Shown in pieces: positions 48,594 through 56,775 of a stretch of DNA of 64,000 bases. The position numbers and the translations under genes are program-made. The stretch is from JAQCEJ01 sp040881995. GTDB taxonomy: Bacteria; Planctomycetota; Planctomycetia; Planctomycetales; Planctomycetaceae. The notes under the pieces were generated by a model. That model was not told the DNA's origin and ran no database searches. It was given only the letters and a program-made list of their open reading frames with translations. Every line of letters starts with the position of its first letter. Within the stretch, counting starts at the first letter, position 1. Where the stretch lies: positions 1-64,000 of the forward strand of contig JBBECD010000204.1 of NCBI GenBank assembly GCA_040881995.1, written 5' to 3'.

Positions 48594-49052
48594 GTGGAAT
48601 CTGTAGCACAGTTGGCGAACAGTCTGATCGATCTGGTGATTGCGATCGGAAACGTCTTGTTGTCGGTCGTCGGTGTGATTCTTCCCTGGACGCCGCTGAT
48701 CGTGTGGGTCGCTTTCTGGATGCTGGCGGTCAATTGGTCGAAACTTCGCCTCGTCTTGCTGCAAGGGGGCTGGATCGGAGTCGTCTTTATCGGACTGATG
48801 ATGATTCTGATCTGGGGAATGATCGCTCCCCCGGCGGAAGGGTTTCATCACTTCTTCGGTCTGACCGTGAGCAACTTCGTCGGCAAGACCGTCTACGTCG
48901 CGATTCTCTTCAGCATCATGTTTATCTGCGGCACGGTGCAACTCGCCGGGGTGTGCGATTGCTGCGTCAGGTTCCCGGAAGACGAAGTCGAAGCGGTTGC
49001 GCATGCGTTGCACGGGGACGATGATCATGCCCCTGGCGATCACGGTCATTGA
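48594..49052 (+). CDS. Small membrane protein with His-rich tail
   Basis: A GTG start at 48594 has GGGAG nine bases upstream and gives 152 residues; TTG at 48549 is an alternative. Three to four membrane helices are visible (LIDLVIAIGNVLLSVVGVIL, WIGVVFIGLMMILIWGMI, VAILFSIMFICGTVQLAG). The motif GVCDCC sits at the end of the last helix, and the tail is acidic and histidine-rich (HGDDDHAPGDHGH). The Cys/His content suggests metal binding at the membrane surface. Family not recognised. Confidence 0.65.
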   Translation: MESVAQLANSLIDLVIAIGNVLLSVVGVILPWTPLIVWVAFWMLAVNWSKLRLVLLQGGWIGVVFIGLMMILIWGMIAPPAEGFHHFFGLTVSNFVGKTVYVAILFSIMFICGTVQLAGVCDCCVRFPEDEVEAVAHALHGDDDHAPGDHGH

Positions 49053-49070
49053 GAACCGTCGAATCTTGCC

Positions 49071-49703
49071 TTACGATGAATGTTTTTGGTCTCGCTGCGG
49101 CGGGCGGATCATCACGCGCGGTTTGATGCCCCAGTTCGCAAAATCCAACGCCTCTCGCAACTCGAATCCGTGCCGGCGATAGAAGTCGACGTTTCGTTCG
49201 AGCGACGTCTCCAGATAACAGGCGAGATTGTCGGCATCGGCGATGTCGCAGGCATGCCGCATGAGAGCCCGGCCCAAGCCCTGGCCTTGAAACTCGGGCA
49301 ACACGGCGATGTTCTGACAGTACCAGTGCGGCTGGTTCTTCATCAAGCGGCTGCGATGTTCCTGCATCATTACGGTAAACTGCATCAGTCGCCGGTAACT
49401 GCTGAATGTCATGCGCAGGGGGGTCTGCCAGATTCCGGTGTGAATCAGCGACCAGAAACTCATGTCCCCTTCGCCCGGCTTTCGCCAGATGGCGACGGCA
49501 CGGCATTGCGGCGTGACCCATATTTTGCCGTAGCGGATTGCCCAGCGCATCCAGCTCCCGAACATCCACGCCCCCAGACGCTCGTATTCGGTACGGTCGC
49601 GGAAGATGAAATCGAACATCGGTTCTTGGCGAAACCCCTCGATGAACGTTCGCGCGGCCAGCGGAATGTCCTCAGCCCTGAGATCCTGAACTTCCACGGA
49701 CAT
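49071..49703 (-). CDS. GNAT family N-acetyltransferase
   Basis: This 210-residue protein has the GNAT acetyl-CoA-binding motif A, CQNIAVLPEFQGQGLGRALM, with the Q/R-x2-G-x-G loop. It then has ACYLETSLERNVDFYRRHGF, the motif B arm that is typical of the family. The N-terminal half (DLRAEDIPLAARTFIEGF) resembles fungal and bacterial acetyltransferases of toxin or antibiotic-modifying type. The substrate is unknown. Stops of this gene and the 48594 gene face each other 19 bases apart. Confidence 0.9.
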   Translation of the reverse strand: MSVEVQDLRAEDIPLAARTFIEGFRQEPMFDFIFRDRTEYERLGAWMFGSWMRWAIRYGKIWVTPQCRAVAIWRKPGEGDMSFWSLIHTGIWQTPLRMTFSSYRRLMQFTVMMQEHRSRLMKNQPHWYCQNIAVLPEFQGQGLGRALMRHACDIADADNLACYLETSLERNVDFYRRHGFELREALDFANWGIKPRVMIRPPQRDQKHSS

Positions 49704-49858
49704 AAGCTAAAATTCTAATGGGAAACGCTGAAGACAGCCCGCCATCGTCACGGCTCAAAGCCTCTCAAATGTATGGCGGGATCAGAAGAGGATCAAGCGA
49801 GGGCCGCGTCAACCACGGCGGGATAGGGGATTTACCGATGAAGGCGAATCGAGAGCCG

Positions 49859-50158
49859 TCAGAGCATCAATGTGGCAACCGCCGCGGTGAGCAGCATCGC
49901 GGTACCGGCGATTTTCACGAAGAAGGGAGACTGAAAGAGTTGAAAGCCTTCGAATCTGAAGTGGGAAACTTCGGGCATGGTTTCAGAAACGAGTTCGTTG
50001 GCGATAAAGAAGATCAGCCCGATAAAAGCCAAGACCGGCAGCGGCAGCAGGTCGAGCCATCGCGCCGCTGCGACGTACCGCACGACGGGAATCAGAAACA
50101 GACCGAAGGCGATGGTGTTAATCCAGTAGGTGCGGAGAAACGCTTTGAGGATTTGCAT
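49859..50158 (-). CDS. Small membrane protein, unknown
   Basis: The start is uncertain; ATG 50158 (MQILKAFL) gives 99 residues, and a GTG at 50194 is also possible. It contains three hydrophobic segments (INTIAFGLFLIPVVRY, LPLPVLAFIGLIFFIANEL, KIAGTAMLLTAAVATLML). No ribosome-binding site is convincing. No family recognised. The interval to 49704 holds only a short gcccgcca/tggcggg pair. Confidence 0.45.
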   Translation of the reverse strand: MQILKAFLRTYWINTIAFGLFLIPVVRYVAAARWLDLLPLPVLAFIGLIFFIANELVSETMPEVSHFRFEGFQLFQSPFFVKIAGTAMLLTAAVATLML

Positions 50159-50225
50159 GACACGCGAAACGACAGAGACGGCGGATCGGATCACGAGAAA
50201 ATGGGATTGCCGATATCAGTTTCCT

Positions 50226-50753
50226 CTATCCGTATTCTGCAAAACGTTTGACGGCGGTTTCGACAAATTTAATCAAACTGCGACCTTGCGTCGAAGATGT
50301 CAGTGCCGTCCAGGCATGAAATGGATATGTCGTAGGCGAGTGCTGAGGTGCCAAATAGGGCCATGGATATTCCGGATTCGGGCCATCACCTGCAAGAGCT
50401 GGAGCTAATCGTTCTAATTCGTGAATCAACGGAGTGACGTTGTGCATCCAACTTTCAAAATGCTCATGTTGCTTGAAGCCAAAAATTGCGGCGATTCGAT
50501 TTCGCTCGGATTTCTTCAAACTTCTGCTGCCGAGCGAACGGAGAAAATCCACAAATCCAACATGACTTTTTCGAGGTGGTTTGCCGGTACGCCAGAAATA
50601 AGCTTTACTGATCTTTTCGGTTAACATCTGAAGGTAATGAAGTTGATGACATGGGCCGGCATCATTTGCATTCAATAAACTCCAGATGGAAAAATCGGAA
50701 TTCGCCTGCTGCCACCACAATTCCTGAGATCTGTTCATTTTGTTCTTGGCCAT
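50226..50753 (-). CDS. HEPN-like protein of a two-gene module
   Basis: The 175-residue, largely helical protein starts at MAKNKMNRS (50753), behind aaagg, inside the end of the upstream gene (19-base overlap). WWQQANSDFSIWSLL followed by QLHYLQMLTEKISKAYFW matches the helix pair of HEPN nucleotidyltransferase-partner proteins (the A-x-x-D and EKxxKA pattern). The usual R-x4-6-H catalytic motif is not clear: RTGKPPRKSH has a longer spacing. It might be a toxin, a binding protein or an RNase with changed geometry. The tight overlap with 50735-51070 implies a functional pair. Confidence 0.55.
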   Translation of the reverse strand: MAKNKMNRSQELWWQQANSDFSIWSLLNANDAGPCHQLHYLQMLTEKISKAYFWRTGKPPRKSHVGFVDFLRSLGSRSLKKSERNRIAAIFGFKQHEHFESWMHNVTPLIHELERLAPALAGDGPNPEYPWPYLAPQHSPTTYPFHAWTALTSSTQGRSLIKFVETAVKRFAEYG

Positions 50754-51070
50754 GAAATAGCCTTTTCCAACGACCAACCCTCAGGTAATTGAATCTTCCC
50801 TTTCTGAATCCGATCCCATTGCTTGGGTGAAATATCGAGTACGGTCAACGTATGTTCGGTTTCCGTCCCCGTATCGACGCCAAAGTCGATTGGTTCGAGA
50901 GCATCATCGCGCATTTCGACCATCATGTCATTGACTTCGATGAGTCGAATTTCCCGTTCGGGCGAACGATCGGGAAGATAATAAACCCGGCAGATCCCGG
51001 GGTCGATCTTGCGATGCTGTCGGGCGTACCATGCCGCTATTTTTTTCGGGTCGAATATAGTTGTGGACAT
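50735..51070 (-). CDS. Small alpha/beta protein, first gene of a two-gene module
   Basis: The 111-residue protein starts at MSTTIFDPKK (51070) after agga. Its sequence IAAWYARQHRKIDPGICRVY then YYLPDRSPEREIRLIEVND, DALEPIDFGVD and DISPKQWDRIQ suggests a compact alpha/beta fold. I know similar small proteins occur in other bacteria, but no function. Size, acidic character and its position ahead of and overlapping a HEPN-like gene fit an antitoxin or sensor subunit. The pair lies between a membrane protein and tsaE, in AT-richer DNA. Confidence 0.55.
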   Translation of the reverse strand: MSTTIFDPKKIAAWYARQHRKIDPGICRVYYLPDRSPEREIRLIEVNDMMVEMRDDALEPIDFGVDTGTETEHTLTVLDISPKQWDRIQKGKIQLPEGWSLEKAISWPRTK

Positions 51071-51151
51071 GCGAGATCCTGACACTGATCTGATGACGGA
51101 TTGGCCTTAATACGAATATTTTAAGAATGCGAACGGCATGTGTCAATATGA

Positions 51152-51643
51152 TCAGTTAATCAGGCCTGCGATTTTCCCCACCACTTCACACGACCGCTCC
51201 CCCGTCCCCACAATTTCCATCGTTCTCGTTTCCGGTCCTGTGATGACGACCCTGATCCACAGCACGTCGCCGCGGAAGGCCTCCGGGACTTTGTCGGCCC
51301 ACTCGACGATGCAGACGTTGTCGGCGTGACATGACTCTTCGACGCCCAGGTCGAGGAATTCATCGACGTCCTTCATCCGATAGGCGTCGAAGTGGTAAAT
51401 CACCAATTCGGGGCCGGCGTATTCGTGGATCAGCACGAATGTCGGGCTGGTGACGTCGACCTCCGTGCCAATGGCGGTGGCGACGATCGCCTGCACCAGC
51501 CGTGTTTTGCCGGCTCCGAGGTCGCCGACGAGGGCGATCACCAGCCCCGGCGTGAGCAGCCGGCCCAGCAACTCGCCGAACGCCGCCGTCTCCGCTTCGT
51601 TGTGCACGGCGAACTGATGGCGACAAGATTTCTGCGGGGACAT
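51152..51643 (-). CDS. tsaE: tRNA threonylcarbamoyladenosine biosynthesis ATPase TsaE
   Basis: The 163-residue ATPase has VIALVGDLGAGKTRLVQAI, a Walker A loop, SPTFVLIHEY, HFDAYRM and CIVEWADKVPE, all TsaE hallmarks. It drives cycles of the TsaB-TsaD complex during t6A37 synthesis. The start at 51643 (MSPQKS) has ccggag upstream; longer versions of the frame run across the divergent M81 gene. It is on the same strand as the two-gene module that follows, but 81 bases away. Confidence 0.94.
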   Translation of the reverse strand: MSPQKSCRHQFAVHNEAETAAFGELLGRLLTPGLVIALVGDLGAGKTRLVQAIVATAIGTEVDVTSPTFVLIHEYAGPELVIYHFDAYRMKDVDEFLDLGVEESCHADNVCIVEWADKVPEAFRGDVLWIRVVITGPETRTMEIVGTGERSCEVVGKIAGLIN

Positions 51644-51748
51644 ATTTGAACTCCGGGAGCGATTATGACAGACTCTGATTCGTCGACAACCAGTCCGTGA
51701 TATTTTTCCAACTCGAATTCGACTTTCATTGAACAGGCAGCGACCATC

Positions 51749-53275
51749 ATGATTATCGCCAGCGGGGGAATCCAGCACGAGACCAATACCTTTTCCCATG
51801 TGCCAACGACGCTCGCCGACTTTCAGCGAGACAGCCAATGCGGGCCGAACTTCGAAGGGGGCGATTTTCTGCGGAAAATGTACTCCGGGACGGCGAAAAT
51901 CCACGGCGGATATCTCGCCGGGGCGGAGGAGGCGAACATCGATCTTCGTCCGCTATTTTGCGCCCATGCACAACCCGCGGGCGCAGTGACGCAATCGGCG
52001 TTCGACACCATGACCGATATGTTCCTCGATCGCCTGAAGAAACTCGGCCCCGTCGACGGAATTCTGCTCGATCTGCACGGCGCCATGGTTGCGGAAGATT
52101 TCGAAGACGCCGAGGGGGAATTCGCCCGCCGGGTCCGCGAGCAGGTCGGCATGGAGATTCCCATCGTGATGACGCTCGATTATCACGCCAACATCACCGC
52201 CCAGATGGCGACGCTGGCGAATGTGATTATCGGTTACGACACGTACCCGCACGTCGACATGAATGAGCGCGGCCGCGAAGCGATTCTGCTGCTGAAGCAG
52301 ATCATCAACGGCGAAGTGACGCCGTGTATGACGTACGCTCAGGTGCCGCTGTTGACGTTGCCGCCGATGCAGTGCACGCTCCGCGAGCCGATGCGGACGC
52401 TGATGAATCAGGTGCACGAACTCGAAAGCCGGCCCGGCGTGCTGACGGCGACCGTGGCGATGGGTTTTCCGTACTGCGACATCCGCGACGTCGGCGTATC
52501 CGTTCTCGTGACGACCGATCGCAACCGCGAACAATCGCAAACTCTCGCGAAAGAACTCGCACACCGGCTGTGGGAGTTACGCGATGCTCTCGATCCCGAT
52601 CTGACGACGATTGAAGAGGTCATTCGCATTTCGCGCTCGCAACCACGCGGATTGATCGTGTTCGCCGATGGGTCCGACAATCCCGGCGGGGGTGCGCCGT
52701 GCGATGGAACCGTCGCGCTCAAAGCATTGATCGATGCGAAGTTCGATGCTGCGATCGTCGGCGTGATGGCCGATCCCGAGACGGTCGCGCAGGCACACCA
52801 GGCCGGAATCGGCGCCACGATCAAAGCCCGTATCGGCGGCAAGATCGACGACCGTCATGGGGCGACTATCGAGACCGATGCCTATGTGAAAACGCTCGGC
52901 GACGGCAATTATATTTATCAAGGGGACATGATGCGAGGCGTGCAGGGGGATCTCGGCCGGATGGCGGTCCTGCTCGTCGACGGCGTGACGATCGTCCTCT
53001 CCGAAAACCGCCGGCAACTGCTCGATGCCGAGATGCTGCGGTGTGTGGGAATTATGCCCGAGCGGTATCGGTTGCTGGTGGTGAAGAGCGCTGTCCACTT
53101 CCGGGCCGACTTCGGACCCTTGGCAACGGCGATTTTCGACGCCGATACTCCGGGGATTCACCGGCCCGATTTTTCGAATTATGACTATCGCCGGCTCCGT
53201 CGTCCCGTATATCCTTTGGATAGAACAATCGAGTTCTCCCCGCAGTACACGACCAACGAAAGTCCGACACGGTGA
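51749..53275 (+). CDS. M81 family metallopeptidase (MlrC-like)
   Basis: The 508-residue protein matches the M81/MlrC family: GGIQHETNTFSHVPT at the start, DGILLDLHGAMVAEDFEDAEG, IVMTLDYHANIT and the C-terminal MlrC domain (VVKSAVHFRADFGPLA). The His and Asp residues in the first three motifs are the expected zinc ligands. MlrC was named for microcystin degradation, but most members are uncharacterised hydrolases of small peptides or amides. Its stop overlaps the GTG start of an MFS transporter by four bases, so the two are co-translated; the transporter may import the substrate or export the product. Confidence 0.92.
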   Translation: MIIASGGIQHETNTFSHVPTTLADFQRDSQCGPNFEGGDFLRKMYSGTAKIHGGYLAGAEEANIDLRPLFCAHAQPAGAVTQSAFDTMTDMFLDRLKKLGPVDGILLDLHGAMVAEDFEDAEGEFARRVREQVGMEIPIVMTLDYHANITAQMATLANVIIGYDTYPHVDMNERGREAILLLKQIINGEVTPCMTYAQVPLLTLPPMQCTLREPMRTLMNQVHELESRPGVLTATVAMGFPYCDIRDVGVSVLVTTDRNREQSQTLAKELAHRLWELRDALDPDLTTIEEVIRISRSQPRGLIVFADGSDNPGGGAPCDGTVALKALIDAKFDAAIVGVMADPETVAQAHQAGIGATIKARIGGKIDDRHGATIETDAYVKTLGDGNYIYQGDMMRGVQGDLGRMAVLLVDGVTIVLSENRRQLLDAEMLRCVGIMPERYRLLVVKSAVHFRADFGPLATAIFDADTPGIHRPDFSNYDYRRLRRPVYPLDRTIEFSPQYTTNESPTR

Positions 53276-54552
53276 GTCTGGATACAACTCCCGCCCCCCC
53301 GGCTATACTCCTTCCTGCCGAACCGCCGATTGCCCTGTCGCCCGCGGATGCCGGGGAGATTCCCGCTGTTTGCGTCGCAGACGAACCGTCGCGCGTGCCG
53401 CTGTTGCTCGCGCTGATGTTTTCGCACACGCTTGTCGATACGTGCGCGGTGCTCATCGGTCCGTTGTGGGGGATGTTGCGCGAACGGTTCGGCTGGGGAC
53501 AATCGGCGCTCTCGATTGTGCTGACGGTGCAGGCGTTGTCGCCGTCGCTGAGTCAGGGGGTCTTCGGCTATTTTCGCGACCGCCGCGAAGCGCGGTATCT
53601 GTTATGGCTCGGTCCGATGATGGCGGCGATTTGTGCATCGCTCGTCGGCTGGATCACGAACAGTTACGTCCTCTGCGCGTCGATGATTCTTGCAGGGATC
53701 GGCATCGGTGCCTATCATCCCGAGGCGGCGGTCTCGGCGAGCCGCATTTATCCGCAGTACAAAACTCGCGTGCTGTCGCTGTTTTTGTTCGGCGGCTGCG
53801 TGGGACTCGCGGCGGGGCCGGTGATCAGCGGGATGACGGTCGCGTACTTCGACGGCATGAAAGGGTTGATCGTCGTCGGTCCGATTTTCGTGGTGCTCAT
53901 CGGGCTGACGTACTGGCTGGGGCTGTCGAAAATACCAGCGCAACCGGTGAAGGCCGCCGGCCCGGCGAAGAGTATTCATCAAATGCTCGAAGGCAAAATC
54001 GGGCTGGCTTTGCTTATTCTGCTGACGTCGTCGCTAAGGCTCGTGCCGAACATGGCGATGGATAAGCTGCTGGCGTTTTATCTGTCGGCGAAGGGGGCGA
54101 ACCCCTTTGTGATCGGTTGTTATCAATCGGTCTTTCTGGCGTCGGCGAGCATCGGCATGTTGCTGATGGCGTGGCGTTTTCCCGCCGGCGGCGAACGCAA
54201 AGCGATGATGATCTGCCCGCTGATCGGTTTGCCTTTGATGTGGGGCCTCTCGCAAGAGAACGCACCGGCGTGGATGATGCTCGCGCTGCTTGTCCCCAGC
54301 GGTGCGATTCTGTGGGGGACGACGTCGGCGATCGTGTCGTTTGCGCATCAACAGTTTCCGCAGGGAGCGGGCGTCGCCTCGGCTTTGACGATGGGGGTCT
54401 CGTGGGGCGTCGGCGGAATTCTTCAAGCGCAGCTCACCAGCATCTTTGTCGCGCAGGGACATCCGCAGCGCGCATTTCTCGCGTTCATCCCGTGTTTGTT
54501 GATCTCCGCCACCGCCGCCTATTTTCTGCCCCGGCCTCGACGAGCGACGTAG
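53272..54552 (+). CDS. MFS transporter, fosmidomycin-resistance (Fsr)-like
   Basis: The GTG start at 53272 overlaps the upstream TGA (GTGA), a classic coupled arrangement. The 426-residue protein has a 40-residue cytoplasmic tail and twelve membrane helices. LSQGVFGYFRDRREARYLLW is the MFS loop 2-3 motif, and GIGIGAYHPEAAVSAS carries the HP pair typical of Fsr-like transporters. The substrate is unknown; coupling to an M81 hydrolase suggests a peptide-like or amide compound. Confidence 0.9.
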   Translation: MSLDTTPAPPAILLPAEPPIALSPADAGEIPAVCVADEPSRVPLLLALMFSHTLVDTCAVLIGPLWGMLRERFGWGQSALSIVLTVQALSPSLSQGVFGYFRDRREARYLLWLGPMMAAICASLVGWITNSYVLCASMILAGIGIGAYHPEAAVSASRIYPQYKTRVLSLFLFGGCVGLAAGPVISGMTVAYFDGMKGLIVVGPIFVVLIGLTYWLGLSKIPAQPVKAAGPAKSIHQMLEGKIGLALLILLTSSLRLVPNMAMDKLLAFYLSAKGANPFVIGCYQSVFLASASIGMLLMAWRFPAGGERKAMMICPLIGLPLMWGLSQENAPAWMMLALLVPSGAILWGTTSAIVSFAHQQFPQGAGVASALTMGVSWGVGGILQAQLTSIFVAQGHPQRAFLAFIPCLLISATAAYFLPRPRRAT

Positions 54553-54579
54553 CCATTCTTAAGGTTAGCCGCGACGCGA

Positions 54580-54680
54580 AGGGTTTCCGTAGCGGAACGC
54601 TTCATGCGCGATTGGCGAAGCGGGAGCTTCGAAGACGTGCGTTCCCAAGCGGAGTATGGGAAGGAGAATCCGGTCGCAAA
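54580..54680. repeat. Dispersed repeat after the MFS gene
   Basis: gccgcgacgcgaagggtttccgtagcggaacgcttc and gaagacgtgcgttcccaagcgg are dispersed pieces also seen near 26890 and 45790. No gene lies between 54553 and 55243. Confidence 0.6.
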
Positions 54681-54838
54681 TTTTTCCGAGAAAAGTTTTC
54701 AAATTCCACATTTTTTTCTGGACAAACGAAAAACCCGTAGGTAATGTCTTCGTTGTTGGTCTCTAGCTTGCGTCGAGCGCTCTGCTCATTCTGATCGCAA
54801 GCACGAACTTCAAAATGGTATCTGTAAATTAAGAAATC

Positions 54839-54913
54839 CTAACATAACCTCTGTGCCTCACGATTTGTTGCAAACGTTCAAGCGTTTTCGAGAAGCACAA
54901 CCGGTTATGTTAG
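54839..54913. repeat. 75-bp element with compensated terminal inverted repeat, copy 1
   Basis: CTAACATAACC (54839-54849) is the exact reverse complement of GGTTATGTTAG (54903-54913). Just inside are TCTGTGC on the left and CACAACC on the right. A second element of exactly the same length lies at 61995-62069. Both copies lie about 290-310 bp beyond the stop of the upstream gene. Confidence 0.7.
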
Positions 54914-55243
54914 AGTCTCTAACACGCCGGATGACGATCAGTCGTTCGCCTGGACCGAATGGATTCGGAGCCGGTGATGAAACAGGGATGTTCAAATTCT
55001 GCTGGAGTTTCGTTGCTCCAGAGTCTTGGCAACCGGGGCGTTTTGCCGTTCACGATTTCTGCCGATGACGTTTTTCCCTCCCTTTTATCTCCCGCGTCAA
55101 ATCGTTTCGTTTGTGGTGAATTCGCGGTATGAGTTGTTGGTCTCACTTTCGCTGCTAACAGCCGCCGGGCTGAGGTCGCGGGAGTGGTTCGAGGGGTTTT
55201 TCTTTTCAGCACAGGAAGTGCGTTCTCACAGGAGGGATTCGTC

Positions 55244-56005
55244 ATGGGCAAACCGTTTATTGGAATCAATGGGGATTTTCGTCCGAGCAAAAAAGAAGCC
55301 ACGGCGTTGAGCTGGTTCAACACCGGTTATTACGATTCGGTGACGGCGTCGGGAGGCTTGCCCATTCTGATCCCCCCCTTCGCGAACGATGAAGACCTGA
55401 AGCAGCTTCTCAAGCAGCTCGACGGCCTGGTGCTCGCCGGTTGCACGATGGATCTCGACCCCGTCCGCATGGGCATGGACAAACACCCGCACACGCGGCC
55501 GATGCCCACGCGCCGCGAGGATTTCGATCGCCGATTATGCCGCAAGGCGGTGGAAATGCGACTGCCGATTCTTGCCATCGGTTCGGGCATGCAACTGCTC
55601 AATGTGATATGCGGCGGCACGCTGTTTCAGCACGTTCCCGAAGACATTCCGCGCAGCCTGCATCACAACGACGGCGTCGAAGCGAACCTGCGTCATATTA
55701 TCGACATCGTCCCCGGCAGCCGCATGGACAAGATTTACGGCCCCGGTGAAATTCGCGTCAACAGCCAGCATCACATGGCCGTCGATCAGGTCGCCGGCAT
55801 GTTCAGCGTGTCGGCCCGCTGTCCCGACGGAGTGATCGAATCGATTGAATCGACCGAAGAAAACTGGTACGCCGTCGGCGTGCAATGGCATCCCGAAAAC
55901 GAGACGTCGTCGGCGCTCGATATGCAGGTCTTCGAGAATTTCCTCGAAGCCTGCCGGGAAGCGACCCCGCAAATCATCCCCATGCCGGTCCGCAAAGCGG
56001 CGTGA
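55244..56005 (+). CDS. Class I glutamine-amidotransferase-fold protein lacking the nucleophile
   Basis: The 253-residue protein starts at MGKPFIGING (55244, after aggagggattcgtc) and follows the gamma-glutamyl-GABA hydrolase (peptidase C26) family: ATALSWFNTGYYDSV, LDGLVLAGCTMDLDP and VGVQWHPENE with the catalytic His and Glu. The nucleophile elbow, normally GICRGMQ, reads AIGSGMQLLNV, so Gly113 stands where Cys is required. The Cys in VICGG is not in the right place. It is therefore probably inactive as a hydrolase and may act as a binding or regulatory protein. It is monocistronic, with a strong terminator. Confidence 0.88.
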   Translation: MGKPFIGINGDFRPSKKEATALSWFNTGYYDSVTASGGLPILIPPFANDEDLKQLLKQLDGLVLAGCTMDLDPVRMGMDKHPHTRPMPTRREDFDRRLCRKAVEMRLPILAIGSGMQLLNVICGGTLFQHVPEDIPRSLHHNDGVEANLRHIIDIVPGSRMDKIYGPGEIRVNSQHHMAVDQVAGMFSVSARCPDGVIESIESTEENWYAVGVQWHPENETSSALDMQVFENFLEACREATPQIIPMPVRKAA

Positions 56006-56026
56006 TTCGGTTTTGCAGCGAATTGA

Positions 56027-56073
56027 AAAAAACGAGAACCCGGTTCCCATCAAGGGCCGGGTTTTCGTTTTCC
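56027..56073. terminator. Strong bidirectional Rho-independent terminator
   Basis: aaaacgagaacccgg pairs with ccgggttttcgtttt around a 13-base loop, with A and T runs on either side, 20 bases after the stop of the amidotransferase-like gene. Confidence 0.85.
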
Positions 56074-56775
56074 GAAGCGGTGGGTCAGCGCGGCGTACCG
56101 TCGCTCGACGCCACCCTACGGAGACCTTGCGTTCCTCGGCGGAGTTTGGGAACGAGGAAGGAAGAACCCTCACTTGCGCTTTTTGAAGTTGCCCATTCCC
56201 AAACACCGATTCGACAAAACACGAAACATCAATTCCTCGATAAGGCGCCTGGTTGCGCGAAGCGCGGTCGGCACAGGCGCGGGGCGCGCTCATACTCATA
56301 TGAGTGTTTATAAATGCTGCGAAATGGTCGCGAGATGGTGGTTTTGGGTGCGGAAGGCGCTGCGAGACGCGCGCAAGACGTCGATTTGCGCGCATTTGGC
56401 GCGCGTTTCGTGATTTACAAACACGTTTTTCAGCGCGCATTCGGCGTGGAAAATCTTCCCAATTCCACCGGGGCGCAACCGAGTCCGGAATGTTGAAGGC
56501 GGCGTGAAAATGCGGAAGGCAGAATGTTGAACTTGGCATGTTGACATGCCAAGTTCCCTCTGACTCATCCTTCATCCTTTCAATCGCCCCTCACCCGGCT
56601 GCTACACAGCCACCCTCTCCCGCGGGAGAGGGTTGGATCCCGCTCCCGAACTCCGAACCCCGAACCCCGCTCTGCCACTCTTGTCTCTCGACTCTTGACT
56701 CTGCTAATCTGTCCCCGTTTGCAGGCGTTCGCGGCGAAGTCGGGTGATTCAAACTGTGAGAGGTTCCAGTCTATC
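56074..56775. other. Gene-free repeat region
   Basis: GCGC-rich low-complexity sequence (56330-56445, with several gcgcgc boxes) resembles the phased repeats but lacks a strict 21-bp period. 56584-56632 is another ctctccc/gggagagg element. No gene is supported before the aspartokinase start. Confidence 0.5.
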
